Assembly: GCF_000024545.1 (NCBI RefSeq)
Contig: NC_013947.1
Span: 6,777,558 to 6,841,557 of the forward strand
Length of the DNA stretch: 64,000 nucleotides
Origin: Stackebrandtia nassauensis DSM 44728
GTDB taxonomy: Bacteria; Actinomycetota; Actinomycetes; Mycobacteriales; Micromonosporaceae
Reading direction: 5' to 3'
A program made the translations under genes and the position numbers. Position 1 is the first letter of the stretch. Every line of letters begins with the position of its first letter. The notes below the pieces were generated by a model that did no database searches, was not told the DNA's origin, and saw only the letters and a list, made by a program, of their open reading frames with translations. Below are positions 1 through 7,453 of this stretch, piece after piece.

Positions 1-212
1 TGCGGGCGTTCACCGGGCTCGGGCACCGGGGCGGACATGCCGTATCCGGGCGGCGGCTGCGGCGGGTAGGCGGGCTGTCCGTAACCGCCCGCCGGGGACG
101 AGGGCACGCTCGTCATGGGCTCCTGGTAGGGCGGGCCGCTGGACTGTGGGCCGTAGTTCGGTTGCTGCTGACCATAGGGGTCGTAACCACCGGGCTGTGG
201 TGGATAGGTCAT
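1..212 (-). CDS. Pro/Gly/Tyr-rich protein N-terminus, cut by window edge
   Basis: Only the first 70 codons are present; the gene runs off the left edge. It starts at ATG 212 with a GAAAGG ribosome site nine bases upstream and reads MTYPPQPGGYDPYGQQQPNY and onward, a low-complexity tail of Pro, Gly, Gln and Tyr with no charged core. Such tails usually precede membrane segments in small actinobacterial envelope proteins (DUF4190, RDD or CD225 types), and the divergent neighbour at 543 has a similar tail followed by membrane helices. The two may therefore be related, but the diagnostic part lies outside the window, so no function is assigned. Confidence 0.7.
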   Translation of the reverse strand, partial: MTYPPQPGGYDPYGQQQPNYGPQSSGPPYQEPMTSVPSSPAGGYGQPAYPPQPPPGYGMSAPVPEPGERP

Positions 213-542
213 CGATGCGCCTTTCACTGTCCCGTGAGTGAATCCTCTCACCCGCCACCCTACTTGGCCAAAGTGACCACTCGGATCGAACAACTGGCTG
301 TTGTTGGGCCTCAACCATTCCGTAGTTAGGACGGCAACATGCTGTCGTTGACTGAATGGAGAATTGCGGAACTGTCACGGTCTTGGCACAGTTCATTAAA
401 TCCTGCACCGACGTTGGTTTGGGGCGATCTTCATGTAGTAGGTTGACGCCCGGCACCTCTATAAATGTGATACACCTGCCAGCAACCATACGGCACTCGT
501 ACGAAATTCCAGCGTCAGCGCCTAAGAAAGGCTGAATCACCA
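213..542. other. Divergent intergenic region, 330 bp
   Basis: This lower-G+C stretch separates two divergent genes. I see no convincing gene in it: the open frame on the minus strand has no actinobacterial codon bias and no recognisable domain. It must hold the promoters of both neighbours. The best -35-like hexamer toward the right-hand gene is TTGACG at 443-448, with a poor -10 (TGTGAT, 466-471). An AAAGG at about 527-531 could be the ribosome site for the gene at 543, at a long spacing. Confidence 0.4.
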
Positions 543-887
543 ATGTCCTATCAGCAACCGGGATATCCGCAGCAGCCCGGCTACGGCCAGCAGCCCGGCG
601 GGGCCCCGCCCTCGAACTACATGGTCGGCTCGATCATCGCGATCTTCTGCTGCTGGCCCTTCGCGATCCCGGCCATCATCAACGCGTCCAAGGTGAACTC
701 GGCGTGGGCCGCCGGCGACGCCAACGGTGCGCAGCAGGCCTCCGAGCAGGCCAAGAAGTGGATGACCATCGCGTTCATCGCGGGCGCCGCCTGGGTGGTC
801 CTGTGGCTCATCCTGTACTTCGTGCTCGGCGCCGCCCTGTTCGGTCTCAGCGAGTCGTACGACCCGAACGACTACAGCGGCTACTAG
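543..887 (+). CDS. CD225/dispanin-like small membrane protein
   Basis: A 114-residue protein. Residues 1-24 are a Pro/Gly/Gln/Tyr-rich cytosolic tail with PGYPQQPGYGQQPGG. A first hydrophobic segment (about 27-48) contains the dispanin-type signature CCWPFAIPAIINASKVNSAW, and a second membrane helix spans about 75-100. In the CD225 family the loop reads I-P-A-I-x-x-A-x-K-V-N-S/x-W-x-x-G-D, which is matched here (ASKVNSAWAAGDANGA). Bacterial members are widespread in Actinobacteria and their function is unknown; animal relatives (IFITMs) alter membrane fusion and curvature. The next gene begins six bases after the stop, so the two are probably co-transcribed. The family call is firm, the role is not known. 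Confidence 0.85.
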   Translation: MSYQQPGYPQQPGYGQQPGGAPPSNYMVGSIIAIFCCWPFAIPAIINASKVNSAWAAGDANGAQQASEQAKKWMTIAFIAGAAWVVLWLILYFVLGAALFGLSESYDPNDYSGY

Positions 888-892
888 GCTCA

Positions 893-1357
893 ATGCCGAC
901 ACTGACGTTCCCCACCCGCCTGCGCCAACGGTTTCCACTGTTGGAGCCGGCGGGTGTTCTCGTGTTCACGGTCGGCCTCGTCACCTACATCGGTGTCAAG
1001 GACCCCAACGAGGCCGGTCACTACCCGACCTGCCCGTTCCTCATGTTCACCGGCTTCTACTGCCCCGGTTGCGGCAGCCTGCGCGCCATCCACGCGCTGG
1101 TGCACTTCGACATCGGCACCGCGCTGTCGCTGAACATCCTCACCGTGTGCGTCATGATCCCGATGGCGGTCTTCCACTATGTCCGGTGGGCGACGGAGCG
1201 GTACCTCGGCCGGAGCATCCGAAAACGCATGGTCCCGGCCTCCTTCATCTGGGCGCTGCTGGTCGGGCTGCTCGCGTTCTGGTTCCTGCGCAACCTGGAA
1301 CCGCTGGCGTTCCTGGCGCCCTACGGGGTCGCGCCCGGCGATCTCAAGTGGAGATAG
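893..1357 (+). CDS. DUF2752 membrane protein
   Basis: A 154-residue membrane protein. The signature of DUF2752 is clear at about residues 43-62: CPFLMFTGFYCPGCGSLRAI, with the conserved Cys-Pro-Gly-Cys-Gly core. Three hydrophobic helices can be seen (about 18-36, 70-100 and 112-132). It begins at ATG 893, five bases after the stop of the dispanin-like gene, so the two form a small operon; longer in-frame extensions upstream would overlap that gene and lack its codon bias. DUF2752 proteins have no established biochemical role. The Cys pair could bind metal or form a disulfide, but that is inference. Confidence 0.85.
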   Translation: MPTLTFPTRLRQRFPLLEPAGVLVFTVGLVTYIGVKDPNEAGHYPTCPFLMFTGFYCPGCGSLRAIHALVHFDIGTALSLNILTVCVMIPMAVFHYVRWATERYLGRSIRKRMVPASFIWALLVGLLAFWFLRNLEPLAFLAPYGVAPGDLKWR

Positions 1358-1361
1358 GCCG

Positions 1362-2315
1362 CTACTTCGCGCGGGCGATGGCGCGGTCGACGAGACCGGC
1401 CATCAGTTCTCCCAGGTCGTGACCGGCGGCCTCGCAGGCCATCGGCAGCAGCGAGGTCTCGGTCATGCCGGGCACCACCTTGGCCTCCAGCACCAGCGGC
1501 GGACCGGCTTGCGGGACCATCATGTCGATACGGGACAGGTCCCGCAGGCCCAGCGTCCGGAACGCGGCGGTGGCGACGGCCGCGACGTCCTCCGAGACGC
1601 GCGGCGCCAGCCGGGCCGGGACGTGCCAGGTGGAGGCACCCGGGTTGTAGCGGGCGGCGAAGTCGTAGGCGTCGCCGGAGGGCTCGATCTCCACGGCCGG
1701 AAAGACCCTGGGTCCGTCGCCGGTGTCGACGACACCCACGGCGATGTCCTTGCCGGGCGCGAACGCCTCCACCAGCGCCACGTCGCCGTAGGCGAAGCAG
1801 CCGATCATGGCGGCGGGCAGTTCCTCGGCGGTGCGCACCACCGCCACCCCCAGGCCGGAACCGCCCCGGGCCGGTTTGACGGCCAGCGGAACGCCGAGCT
1901 TGTCGACGATGCGGTCCAGCAGTTTCGCCGCGCCCAGGTCGGAGAAGGTCTCGCGCGGCAGCGCGATCCATTCCGGGGTGGGCAGTCCGGCGTCACGCAG
2001 CAGCGCCTTGGCGGTGGGTTTGTCCCAGGCGCGGCGGGCCGCGTCGGCGTCCGGGCCGACGTAGGGGATGCCGATGAGGTCAAGGACGCTGCGCAGCGAA
2101 CCGTCCTCGCCGTTGCCGCCGTGCAGCGCGAACACCACCGCGTCGGGCGGATCGGCGATCAGGTCGGGCAGCAGGTTGGTGTCCACGTCGCGCAGTTCGG
2201 CGTGGACGTTCGCGCGGGACAGGGCGTCGGCGACCCGGCGGCCGGAACGCAGCGACACCTCCCGCTCGTACGACAGCCCGCCCGCCAGAACGAGAACCCG
2301 TGCGTCTTGCCTCAT
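1362..2315 (-). CDS. ddl: D-alanine-D-alanine ligase-like ATP-grasp protein
   Basis: 317 residues, the usual Ddl length. Ddl joins two D-Ala with ATP to make the peptidoglycan dipeptide. The N-terminal HGGNGEDG (65-72), the ATP-grasp loop KPARGGSGLG (147-156) and the C-terminal PGMTETSLLP are all present. One point is odd: the metal triad of E. coli DdlB is Asp257, Glu270 and Asn272, and the aligned residues here, with identical spacing, are Asp264, Glu277 and Lys279. The Asn that ligates Mg2+ is therefore a Lys (codon AAG). The start ATG overlaps the stop of the upstream aminotransferase by four bases (ATGA), indicating translational coupling. It may be a second, divergent Ddl that makes a different ligation; a canonical ddl is expected elsewhere in the genome. 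Confidence 0.8.
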   Translation of the reverse strand: MRQDARVLVLAGGLSYEREVSLRSGRRVADALSRANVHAELRDVDTNLLPDLIADPPDAVVFALHGGNGEDGSLRSVLDLIGIPYVGPDADAARRAWDKPTAKALLRDAGLPTPEWIALPRETFSDLGAAKLLDRIVDKLGVPLAVKPARGGSGLGVAVVRTAEELPAAMIGCFAYGDVALVEAFAPGKDIAVGVVDTGDGPRVFPAVEIEPSGDAYDFAARYNPGASTWHVPARLAPRVSEDVAAVATAAFRTLGLRDLSRIDMMVPQAGPPLVLEAKVVPGMTETSLLPMACEAAGHDLGELMAGLVDRAIARAK

Positions 2316-3556
2316 GTCGTGAAGGTATCGCGCAGTCGGGCCGCGGAATTGATGACCCCGGAGAGCCTGCGAATGCCCTCCCGGATCTCGTCGCCGGGCG
2401 GGAACGAGAAGTTGAGCCGCATCTGCCCGGCGCCGGAGCCGTCGGCGTAGAAGCCGGTGCCCGGGACGTAGGCGACCCGGGCCGCCAGCGCCTGCGGCAG
2501 CATCGCCTTGGAGTCCAGGCCCTCGGGCAGGTTCGCCCACACGAACAGTCCGCCGCCGGGGTGGGTCCAGGTCATGGCGGCCGGGAAGTGGTCGGACATG
2601 GCCGCCAGCATGGTGTCCCGGCGTTCACAGTAGAGGGTCGAGAAGGTCTTGACCTGCTGCTGCCACGGCATCGTGGTCAGGTAGCGGGTCGCGGCGGCCT
2701 GCGTGAACGTGGACGGGCACAGCACCGCCGCCTCGGAGGCCATCACGAGCTTGTCGCGCACCGCCGGCGGGGCCAGCACCCAGCCGACCCGCAGCCCGGC
2801 GGCGAAGATCTTGGAGAAGGTGCCGACGTAGAAGACGTTCTCGCTTCGCCTGGCGCGCAACGGGGTGGCGGTGTTGCCGTCGAAGCTGAGCATCCCGTAG
2901 GGATCGTCCTCGACGATGAGCAGGCCGTGCCGGTCGCAGATCTCCAGCACCTCCTGCCGCCGCGATTCCGACAGCGTCACGCCGGTGGGGTTCTGGTACG
3001 TCGGGACGGTGTACAGGAACTTCGGCCGCGTCGGCGCCTCGGCGATCGCGGTCTCCAGCGCTGCGGGGATCAGGCCCTCGTCGTCCATGGCCACGTGCCG
3101 CACCCGGGCCTGCGCGGCCTGGAACACGCCCAGCGCCCCCACGTAGGTGGGGCCCTCGGCCAGCACCACGTCGCCGGGGTCGAGGAACACCCGGCACAGC
3201 AGGTCGAGTCCCTGCTGGGCGCCGACGGTGACCACGACGTCGTCGGGGGAGGCCCCGGCGGTGACGTCGATGCCGGTCAGCGCCATGACCTCGCAGATCT
3301 GTTCCCGCAGCGCGACATCGCCCTGTCCGGGGCAGTACAGCAGCGACTTCGCGCCGTCCTCGGCCAGCAGCCGGGCGAACATCTCGCCGAGCTCGTCCAT
3401 GTCGAGGGCGGCGGTGAAGGGGTTGCCGCCCGCCAGCGACACCACCTCGGGACGACTGGCGACGGAGAACAGTGCCCGGATCTCGGACTGGGCCATGCCG
3501 TGTACGCGTGCCGCGTAGCGGTCGGAGTAGTCGTCCTGCGTCGTCTTCGTGGACAT
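2312..3556 (-). CDS. PLP-dependent class I/II aminotransferase
   Basis: 414 residues of the fold-type I aminotransferase family related to 2-aminoadipate/MocR-type transaminases. Recognisable parts are SLAGGNPF near the N-terminus, the substrate/PLP loop PTYQNPTGVTLS, the PLP Asp-containing IVEDDPYGML, the Schiff-base lysine in GTFSKIFAAGLRVGW, and the C-terminal RLNFSFPP that supplies the carboxylate-binding Arg. No GntR DNA-binding domain is present. I start it at ATG 3556 because GAGGAGG lies just upstream; an in-frame start six codons earlier has no such site. It is coupled by ATGA to the Ddl-like gene, which suggests that it supplies or removes an amino acid used by that ligase (inference). 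The exact substrate cannot be read from sequence. Confidence 0.85.
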   Translation of the reverse strand: MSTKTTQDDYSDRYAARVHGMAQSEIRALFSVASRPEVVSLAGGNPFTAALDMDELGEMFARLLAEDGAKSLLYCPGQGDVALREQICEVMALTGIDVTAGASPDDVVVTVGAQQGLDLLCRVFLDPGDVVLAEGPTYVGALGVFQAAQARVRHVAMDDEGLIPAALETAIAEAPTRPKFLYTVPTYQNPTGVTLSESRRQEVLEICDRHGLLIVEDDPYGMLSFDGNTATPLRARRSENVFYVGTFSKIFAAGLRVGWVLAPPAVRDKLVMASEAAVLCPSTFTQAAATRYLTTMPWQQQVKTFSTLYCERRDTMLAAMSDHFPAAMTWTHPGGGLFVWANLPEGLDSKAMLPQALAARVAYVPGTGFYADGSGAGQMRLNFSFPPGDEIREGIRRLSGVINSAARLRDTFTT

Positions 3557-3662
3557 GGAACCTCCTCGCGGCACAAAGTTCGTGCCAGCCTACTCCGCCA
3601 CCCGTTCGGGTAAAAACTTGATTTCTGTCACGTGTACGTCACACATGGCTAGGATGTACCGG

Positions 3663-4277
3663 GTGTCGCGACGAATGGGGAGTTTGACGCTCGACACGCT
3701 CGATGACCTGCCTCGGCAGTGCAGGGGGTGTGTGTTCTGGGAGGTCGCGCCGGAATGTACCGGCGCTCAGGTCAGGGGTGCCTGCGACGACCCCGCCCTC
3801 GACAAGGAGGCGTGGGTGTCGGCGACGCTGCTCGAATGGGGCAGCTGCGGCCGGATCGCCTATGTCGACGGGATGCCCGCCGGTTTCATCACCTACGCCG
3901 ACCCGCGCTACGTGCCCAGGGCGGCGGAGTTTCCGTCCGGCCCGGCCTCGGCCGACGCCGCGCTGCTGATGACCGCGCACGTGACCCCGGCCTACGCCGA
4001 GATCGGACTGGGGAGGCTGCTGGTGCAGGCCGCGGCCCACGACCTCGCCAAACGGGGGATCACCGCGCTGGAGGCGTTCGGGGACACCCGGGGTGAGACC
4101 GGGGCCTGTGTCGCCCCGGCCGAGTTCTTCCGGGCGGTGGGTTTCAAGACCGTCCGCGCCCACCCGCACTATCCCCGGCTGCGACTGGACCTGCGGCGGC
4201 TGCCCGGCTGGGGGACCGGCGCCGGGGCCATCGAACACGAGGTGGAACGCTGGCTGGCCTCGGTGACGCCCGCCTGA
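3663..4277 (+). CDS. GNAT-family N-acetyltransferase
   Basis: About 204 residues. The N-terminal Cys-containing segment (LPRQCRGCVFWEVAPEC) precedes a GNAT fold with the acetyl-CoA loop region around IGLGRLLVQAAAHDLAKRGI and a C-terminal AEFFRAVGFKTVRAHPHYPR. This Cys-rich variety is conserved beside trxA/trxB near the origin of actinobacteria such as Streptomyces. I prefer the GTG at 3663, giving MSRRMGSLTLDTLDDLP, which resembles relatives; an ATG nine bases upstream (3654) is also possible. Substrate unknown. It is divergent from the aminotransferase and transcribed toward the NIPSNAP gene. Confidence 0.75.
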   Translation: MSRRMGSLTLDTLDDLPRQCRGCVFWEVAPECTGAQVRGACDDPALDKEAWVSATLLEWGSCGRIAYVDGMPAGFITYADPRYVPRAAEFPSGPASADAALLMTAHVTPAYAEIGLGRLLVQAAAHDLAKRGITALEAFGDTRGETGACVAPAEFFRAVGFKTVRAHPHYPRLRLDLRRLPGWGTGAGAIEHEVERWLASVTPA

Positions 4278-4311
4278 GTCGCCCAAGCCGCCCGGCTTGT
4301 TAGGGTCGGCC

Positions 4312-4632
4312 ATGATCACCTGCGTCGTCGAATACGTGATCGATCCGGCGAAGACCGACGCCTTCGAGCGCTTCGGGCACCGCTGGATCGAGCTGGTCAA
4401 CCGCCACGGCGGCACCCACCACGGTTACTTCCTCCCGTCGGAGGGGGCCAGCGACAAGGCCCTCGCGCTGTTCAGCTTTCCCAGCCTCGCCGCCTACGAG
4501 GAGTACCGGAAACTGTTCGGCGTCGACCCCGACTTCGTCGCGGCCGACCGCATCAGGGACGAGAGCGGCTGCGTGCTGCGGTACGAACGGACCTTCATGC
4601 GGCCACTGCTACCCGAACCGGCGACCCCATGA
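4312..4632 (+). CDS. NIPSNAP-family protein
   Basis: A 106-residue dimeric ferredoxin-like (alpha/beta barrel) protein. The pattern MITCVVEYVIDPAKTDAFERFGHRWIELV, followed by HGGTHHGYFLPSEG and FSFPSLAAYEEYR, is typical of bacterial NIPSNAP proteins, which are small and of unknown enzymatic function. ATG 4312 is chosen because it starts the conserved first strand; an in-frame upstream codon would add only five residues. It lies 34 bases after the GNAT gene on the same strand and ends at the strong hairpin that separates it from trxA. Confidence 0.85.
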   Translation: MITCVVEYVIDPAKTDAFERFGHRWIELVNRHGGTHHGYFLPSEGASDKALALFSFPSLAAYEEYRKLFGVDPDFVAADRIRDESGCVLRYERTFMRPLLPEPATP

Positions 4633-4638
4633 CGCGAA

Positions 4639-4675
4639 GCATCGCGGCACCCGAGGGCCTCGGGTGCCGCGATGC
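4639..4675. terminator. Bidirectional hairpin terminator
   Basis: A perfect 16-bp inverted repeat, GCATCGCGGCACCCGA (4639-4654) and TCGGGTGCCGCGATGC (4660-4675), with a five-base loop. It sits between the convergent NIPSNAP and trxA genes. No long T-run follows on either side, as is common for actinobacterial terminators. Confidence 0.85.
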
Positions 4676-4688
4676 GTGAAGCGTCGGT

Positions 4689-5015
4689 TCAGACGGACTC
4701 GATGAGCTTGCGGATCTCGCTCTTGGGCTTGGCGCCGACGATGGCGCCGACCTGCTCGCCACCCTTGAACAGCATGATCGTGGGCACGCTCATGATCTGG
4801 TACTGGCGCATGGTGTTCGGGTTGGCGTCGGTGTCCACCTTGACGACCCGGACCTTGTCCGACATCTCGGTCGCGAGTTCCTCAAGCACCGGCGATACCT
4901 TGCGGCACGGCCCGCACCACTCCGCCCAGAAGTCGACGAGTACCGGTTTGTCGGCGTCGAGCACGTCGGCTTTGAAGCTGGCGTCGGTGACCGCCTTCAT
5001 ACTTCCCATTGTCAT
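4689..5015 (-). CDS. trxA: Thioredoxin
   Basis: A 108-residue cytosolic thioredoxin. The redox-active WCGPC is at residues 33-37, the cis-Pro loop at MSVPTIMLFKGG and the family N-terminus at VTDASFKADVLDADKPVLVDFWA. It reduces protein disulfides using electrons from the thioredoxin reductase encoded directly upstream (17-base gap), with AAAGGA before the ATG. Co-transcription with trxB from a SigR/SigH-like promoter is likely. Confidence 0.97.
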   Translation of the reverse strand: MTMGSMKAVTDASFKADVLDADKPVLVDFWAEWCGPCRKVSPVLEELATEMSDKVRVVKVDTDANPNTMRQYQIMSVPTIMLFKGGEQVGAIVGAKPKSEIRKLIESV

Positions 5016-5032
5016 TTAGTCCTTTTGATTGG

Positions 5033-5965
5033 TTACTCGGTTTCCAGGGCGGCGACATAGCGCTCGGCGTCGAGCGCCGCGGCGCAGCCGGTGCCGGAGG
5101 CCGTGATGGCCTGCCGGTAGGTGTTGTCGACCAGGTCGCCCGCGGCGAAGACGCCCGCCAGGTTGGTCCTGGTGCTGGGTGAGTCGACCTTGACGTAACC
5201 CTCGTCGTCGGTGTCCACCTGGTCGGCGAACAACGCGCTGCGCGGGTCGTGCCCGATCGCGACGAACATGCCGGTGGCGTCCAGGGTGCGGGTCTTGCCG
5301 GTGGTCACGTCGCGCACCTCCAGGCCGGTGACCTTCTGGTCGCCGACGACCTTGTCCACGACGGTGTTCCACTCGACCTTGATCTTGGGGTTGGACAGCG
5401 CCCGGTCCGCCATGATCTTCGAGGCCCGGAACGAGTCCCGGCGGTGGACGATCGTCACCGACTCGGCGAACTTGGTCAGGAAGGTGGCCTCCTCCATCGC
5501 GGAGTCGCCACCGCCGACCACGGCGATGTGCTGGCCCTTGAAGAAGAAGCCGTCGCAGGTGGCGCAGGACGACACCCCGTGGCCGAGCAGCTCCTGCTCG
5601 CCGGGGATGCCGATCGGGCGCCAGGCCGAACCGGTCGCCAGGATCACCGCGTGCGCCTTGTAGGCGGTGTCCCCCACCCACACGGTCTTGACCTTGCCGG
5701 TCAGTTCCACCTTGGTGACGTCGTCGGTGAGAAGTTCGGCGCCGAAGCGTTCGGCCTGCTTGCGCATCGTGTCCATGAGGTCAGGCCCCATGATGCCGTC
5801 CGCGAAGCCGGGGAAGTTCTCGACGTCGGTGGTGGTCATCAACGCGCCACCCGATTCGGCCCCCTCGATGACCAGGGGTTTGAGGTCCGCTCGCGCTGTG
5901 TACAGCGCTGCGGTGTACCCGGCCGGGCCGGAACCGATGATGATCACGTTGCGGATGTCGCTCAC
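5033..5965 (-). CDS. trxB: Thioredoxin reductase (NADPH)
   Basis: A 310-residue low-molecular-weight flavoprotein. GSGPAG (11-16) binds FAD, the redox pair is CATC (134-137), GGGDSA (151-156) binds NADPH with HRRDSFRAS following, and the C-terminal FAD motif is [13 protein letters not shown]. It passes electrons from NADPH to the thioredoxin encoded just downstream. The ribosome site AAGGAG precedes ATG 5965. A promoter of the oxidative-stress sigma type lies in the 104-base gap upstream, so trxBA can be induced separately from the sigM operon that it follows. Confidence 0.97.
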   Translation of the reverse strand: MSDIRNVIIIGSGPAGYTAALYTARADLKPLVIEGAESGGALMTTTDVENFPGFADGIMGPDLMDTMRKQAERFGAELLTDDVTKVELTGKVKTVWVGDTAYKAHAVILATGSAWRPIGIPGEQELLGHGVSSCATCDGFFFKGQHIAVVGGGDSAMEEATFLTKFAESVTIVHRRDSFRASKIMADRALSNPKIKVEWNTVVDKVVGDQKVTGLEVRDVTTGKTRTLDATGMFVAIGHDPRSALFADQVDTDDEGYVKVDSPSTRTNLAGVFAAGDLVDNTYRQAITASGTGCAAALDAERYVAALETE

Positions 5966-6004
5966 CTAGATGCTCCTTATGGTGGCGTAGTTGTCCCATG
6001 CGTC

Positions 6005-6031
6005 AACGACATGGTACGTACGAAGCATTCC
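6005..6031 (-). promoter_or_regulatory. SigR/SigH-type ECF promoter of trxBA
   Basis: On the minus strand GGAAT (at 6027-6031) and GTT (at 6005-6007) are separated by 19 bases, matching the actinobacterial thiol-stress promoter consensus GGAAT-N18/19-GTT. It is about 40 bp upstream of the trxB start, where such promoters occur in Streptomyces and Mycobacterium. Confidence 0.65.
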
Positions 6032-6069
6032 GGGGTGAGGTGCCCGCCACCGTCTTGTGGCCCAGCGGG

Positions 6070-6807
6070 CTAGAACTTCGCCGATCCGAGCACTTGGGGA
6101 TCGCCGGAACGGCAGTCGGGGCCCACCGCGGCTACCGTCCCGCCGGACGATTCGTCCGCCACGACGGCGACCATCGCGGGTTCGCCCTCATACTGTCCGA
6201 AGTCGACCGACTCGACGCTGCCGCCGTAGGTACCGGTCAGCTCGGACAGACAGGCATCCCGGACGGACTTGTCGGTGGAGAGGGGTTCCAGCGCCGGGTC
6301 CAGTGCCGCCTTGTCGCCGGTGGCCGACAGGCCGCGGGCCCGAGCCAGGTCGGACTCGGAGTAGTCGGTGCCGGAGTAGGACATCCGGTACGCCGAGCCC
6401 TCCGAGTCGGTGCCGGAGTCCTTCTCGGACTGGTCGTTCTCGCCGGGGTTGTCGCGTTCCTTGTCGAACGGCTGCACCGAGGACTCGGAGTTGCCCTCGG
6501 CGTTGGTGGCGGCGTCGGAGTTCATCGGGGTGAACTGGGCGATCAGGATCCCGCCCGCCACGAAGGCGGCCACGGCCAGGCTGGCCGAGGCCAGCGCGTA
6601 GCGGCGGCGCCACCACGGCTGTTTCGGCTTCGGAGCGGGCGCGAGCGCGGTGTCGGGAGCGGTCAGTTCCGGCAGCTCGGCCAGGGTCCGCTCCAACCGT
6701 TCCGCCACCTGGGAGGGCATGTCCGGATAGGACTGTGACAGTGCCCGCAGACCGGCGGTGACCGCCGCGTCCGCCTCGTCGCCGTGTGGCGCCGGGTTCG
6801 TCGTCAC
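6070..6807 (-). CDS. Single-pass membrane anti-sigma-M-like protein
   Basis: 245 residues. The N-terminal cytosolic part (1-69) is followed by one membrane helix at about 70-92 (RRRYALASASLAVAAFVAGGI region) and an acidic, Ser/Gly/Asn-rich extracellular region with two Cys residues (in RDACLSEL and GPDCRSG) that could form a disulfide. The start GTG 6807 overlaps the stop of sigM by four bases (GTGA), the standard sigma/anti-sigma arrangement. No zinc-binding HxxxCxxC motif is present in the N-terminus, so it is not a ZAS-type redox anti-sigma factor. Assignment as SigM's regulator rests on position and topology rather than a strong family signature. Confidence 0.75.
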   Translation of the reverse strand: MTTNPAPHGDEADAAVTAGLRALSQSYPDMPSQVAERLERTLAELPELTAPDTALAPAPKPKQPWWRRRYALASASLAVAAFVAGGILIAQFTPMNSDAATNAEGNSESSVQPFDKERDNPGENDQSEKDSGTDSEGSAYRMSYSGTDYSESDLARARGLSATGDKAALDPALEPLSTDKSVRDACLSELTGTYGGSVESVDFGQYEGEPAMVAVVADESSGGTVAAVGPDCRSGDPQVLGSAKF

Positions 6808-7442
6808 TGCTTCTCCTCCTTCCCCGAGGTGGTGGTGGCCGGATCACCGGCGTCGGGTCCCGCTATTGGTCCGACGTCGCCGGCCGGGGCCCGGTTCCCT
6901 ATCTCGCTCAACAAAGTCGCCAACTGTGAGCGCGCTCTCGACGCCCGGCTCTTCACGGTTCCGGCCGGGATCTCGAGGATCGCGGCCACGTCGGCCACCG
7001 GGTAGCCGAGCATGTCGATGTAGACCACGACGGCCCGCTGGTCGAAGGGCAGTTCCGCCAGTGCCTGCCGCACCGCCAGCACCCCGGCCGCGTCGGCGGG
7101 GTCGGCGCCGGGCATCGCCGGTTCCGGCAGCTGGTCCGACATCGGCACCGCCGGACGGGCCTGCTTGCGCCGCACCCGGTCCAGGCAGGCGTTGACGACG
7201 ATGCGGTGCAGCCAGGTCGTGACCGCCGAGTCGCCCCGGAACCGGGCCGCGGCCCGGTAGGCGTTGACCATGGCGTCCTGCAACGCGTCGGCGGCCTCCT
7301 CGGGGTCCGACAGCGTCCGCAGCGCCACCGCCCACAGCCGATCCCGGTGCCGCCGGAACAGTTCGCCGAACGCGTCCCGGTCGCCTCCGGTGGCGTGACG
7401 GCGCAACAGTTCCTTGTCGTCGCAGCCGGAAAGGTCAGCCAT
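6804..7442 (-). CDS. sigM: ECF RNA polymerase sigma factor, SigM type
   Basis: 212 residues. Region 2 is seen at about residues 26-90 (FGELFRRHRDRLWAVALRTL and DALQDAMVNAYRAAARFRGD, then TTWLHRIVVNACLDRVRR) and region 4 at about 125-180 (LPFDQRAVVVYIDMLGYPVA, then IPAGTVKSRASRARSQL). Its position between murJ/pseudokinase and trxBA matches sigM of Streptomyces and Mycobacterium. It starts 11 bases after the pseudokinase stop and is coupled to the anti-sigma gene. A C-terminal tail of about 30 residues rich in Gly, Ala and Pro is extra. Likely role: envelope or redox stress transcription. Confidence 0.92.
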   Translation of the reverse strand: MADLSGCDDKELLRRHATGGDRDAFGELFRRHRDRLWAVALRTLSDPEEAADALQDAMVNAYRAAARFRGDSAVTTWLHRIVVNACLDRVRRKQARPAVPMSDQLPEPAMPGADPADAAGVLAVRQALAELPFDQRAVVVYIDMLGYPVADVAAILEIPAGTVKSRASRARSQLATLLSEIGNRAPAGDVGPIAGPDAGDPATTTSGKEEKQ

Positions 7443-7453
7443 GGGTTATCGCC

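Noticed and set aside
10..543. 177-codon minus-strand frame across the left intergenic region
   Set aside because: It overlaps the start of the real partial gene in another frame and lacks codon bias.
2300..3613. 437-codon plus-strand frame over the aminotransferase
   Set aside because: Shadow of the real minus-strand gene; composition dominated by Gly, Val, Arg and His.
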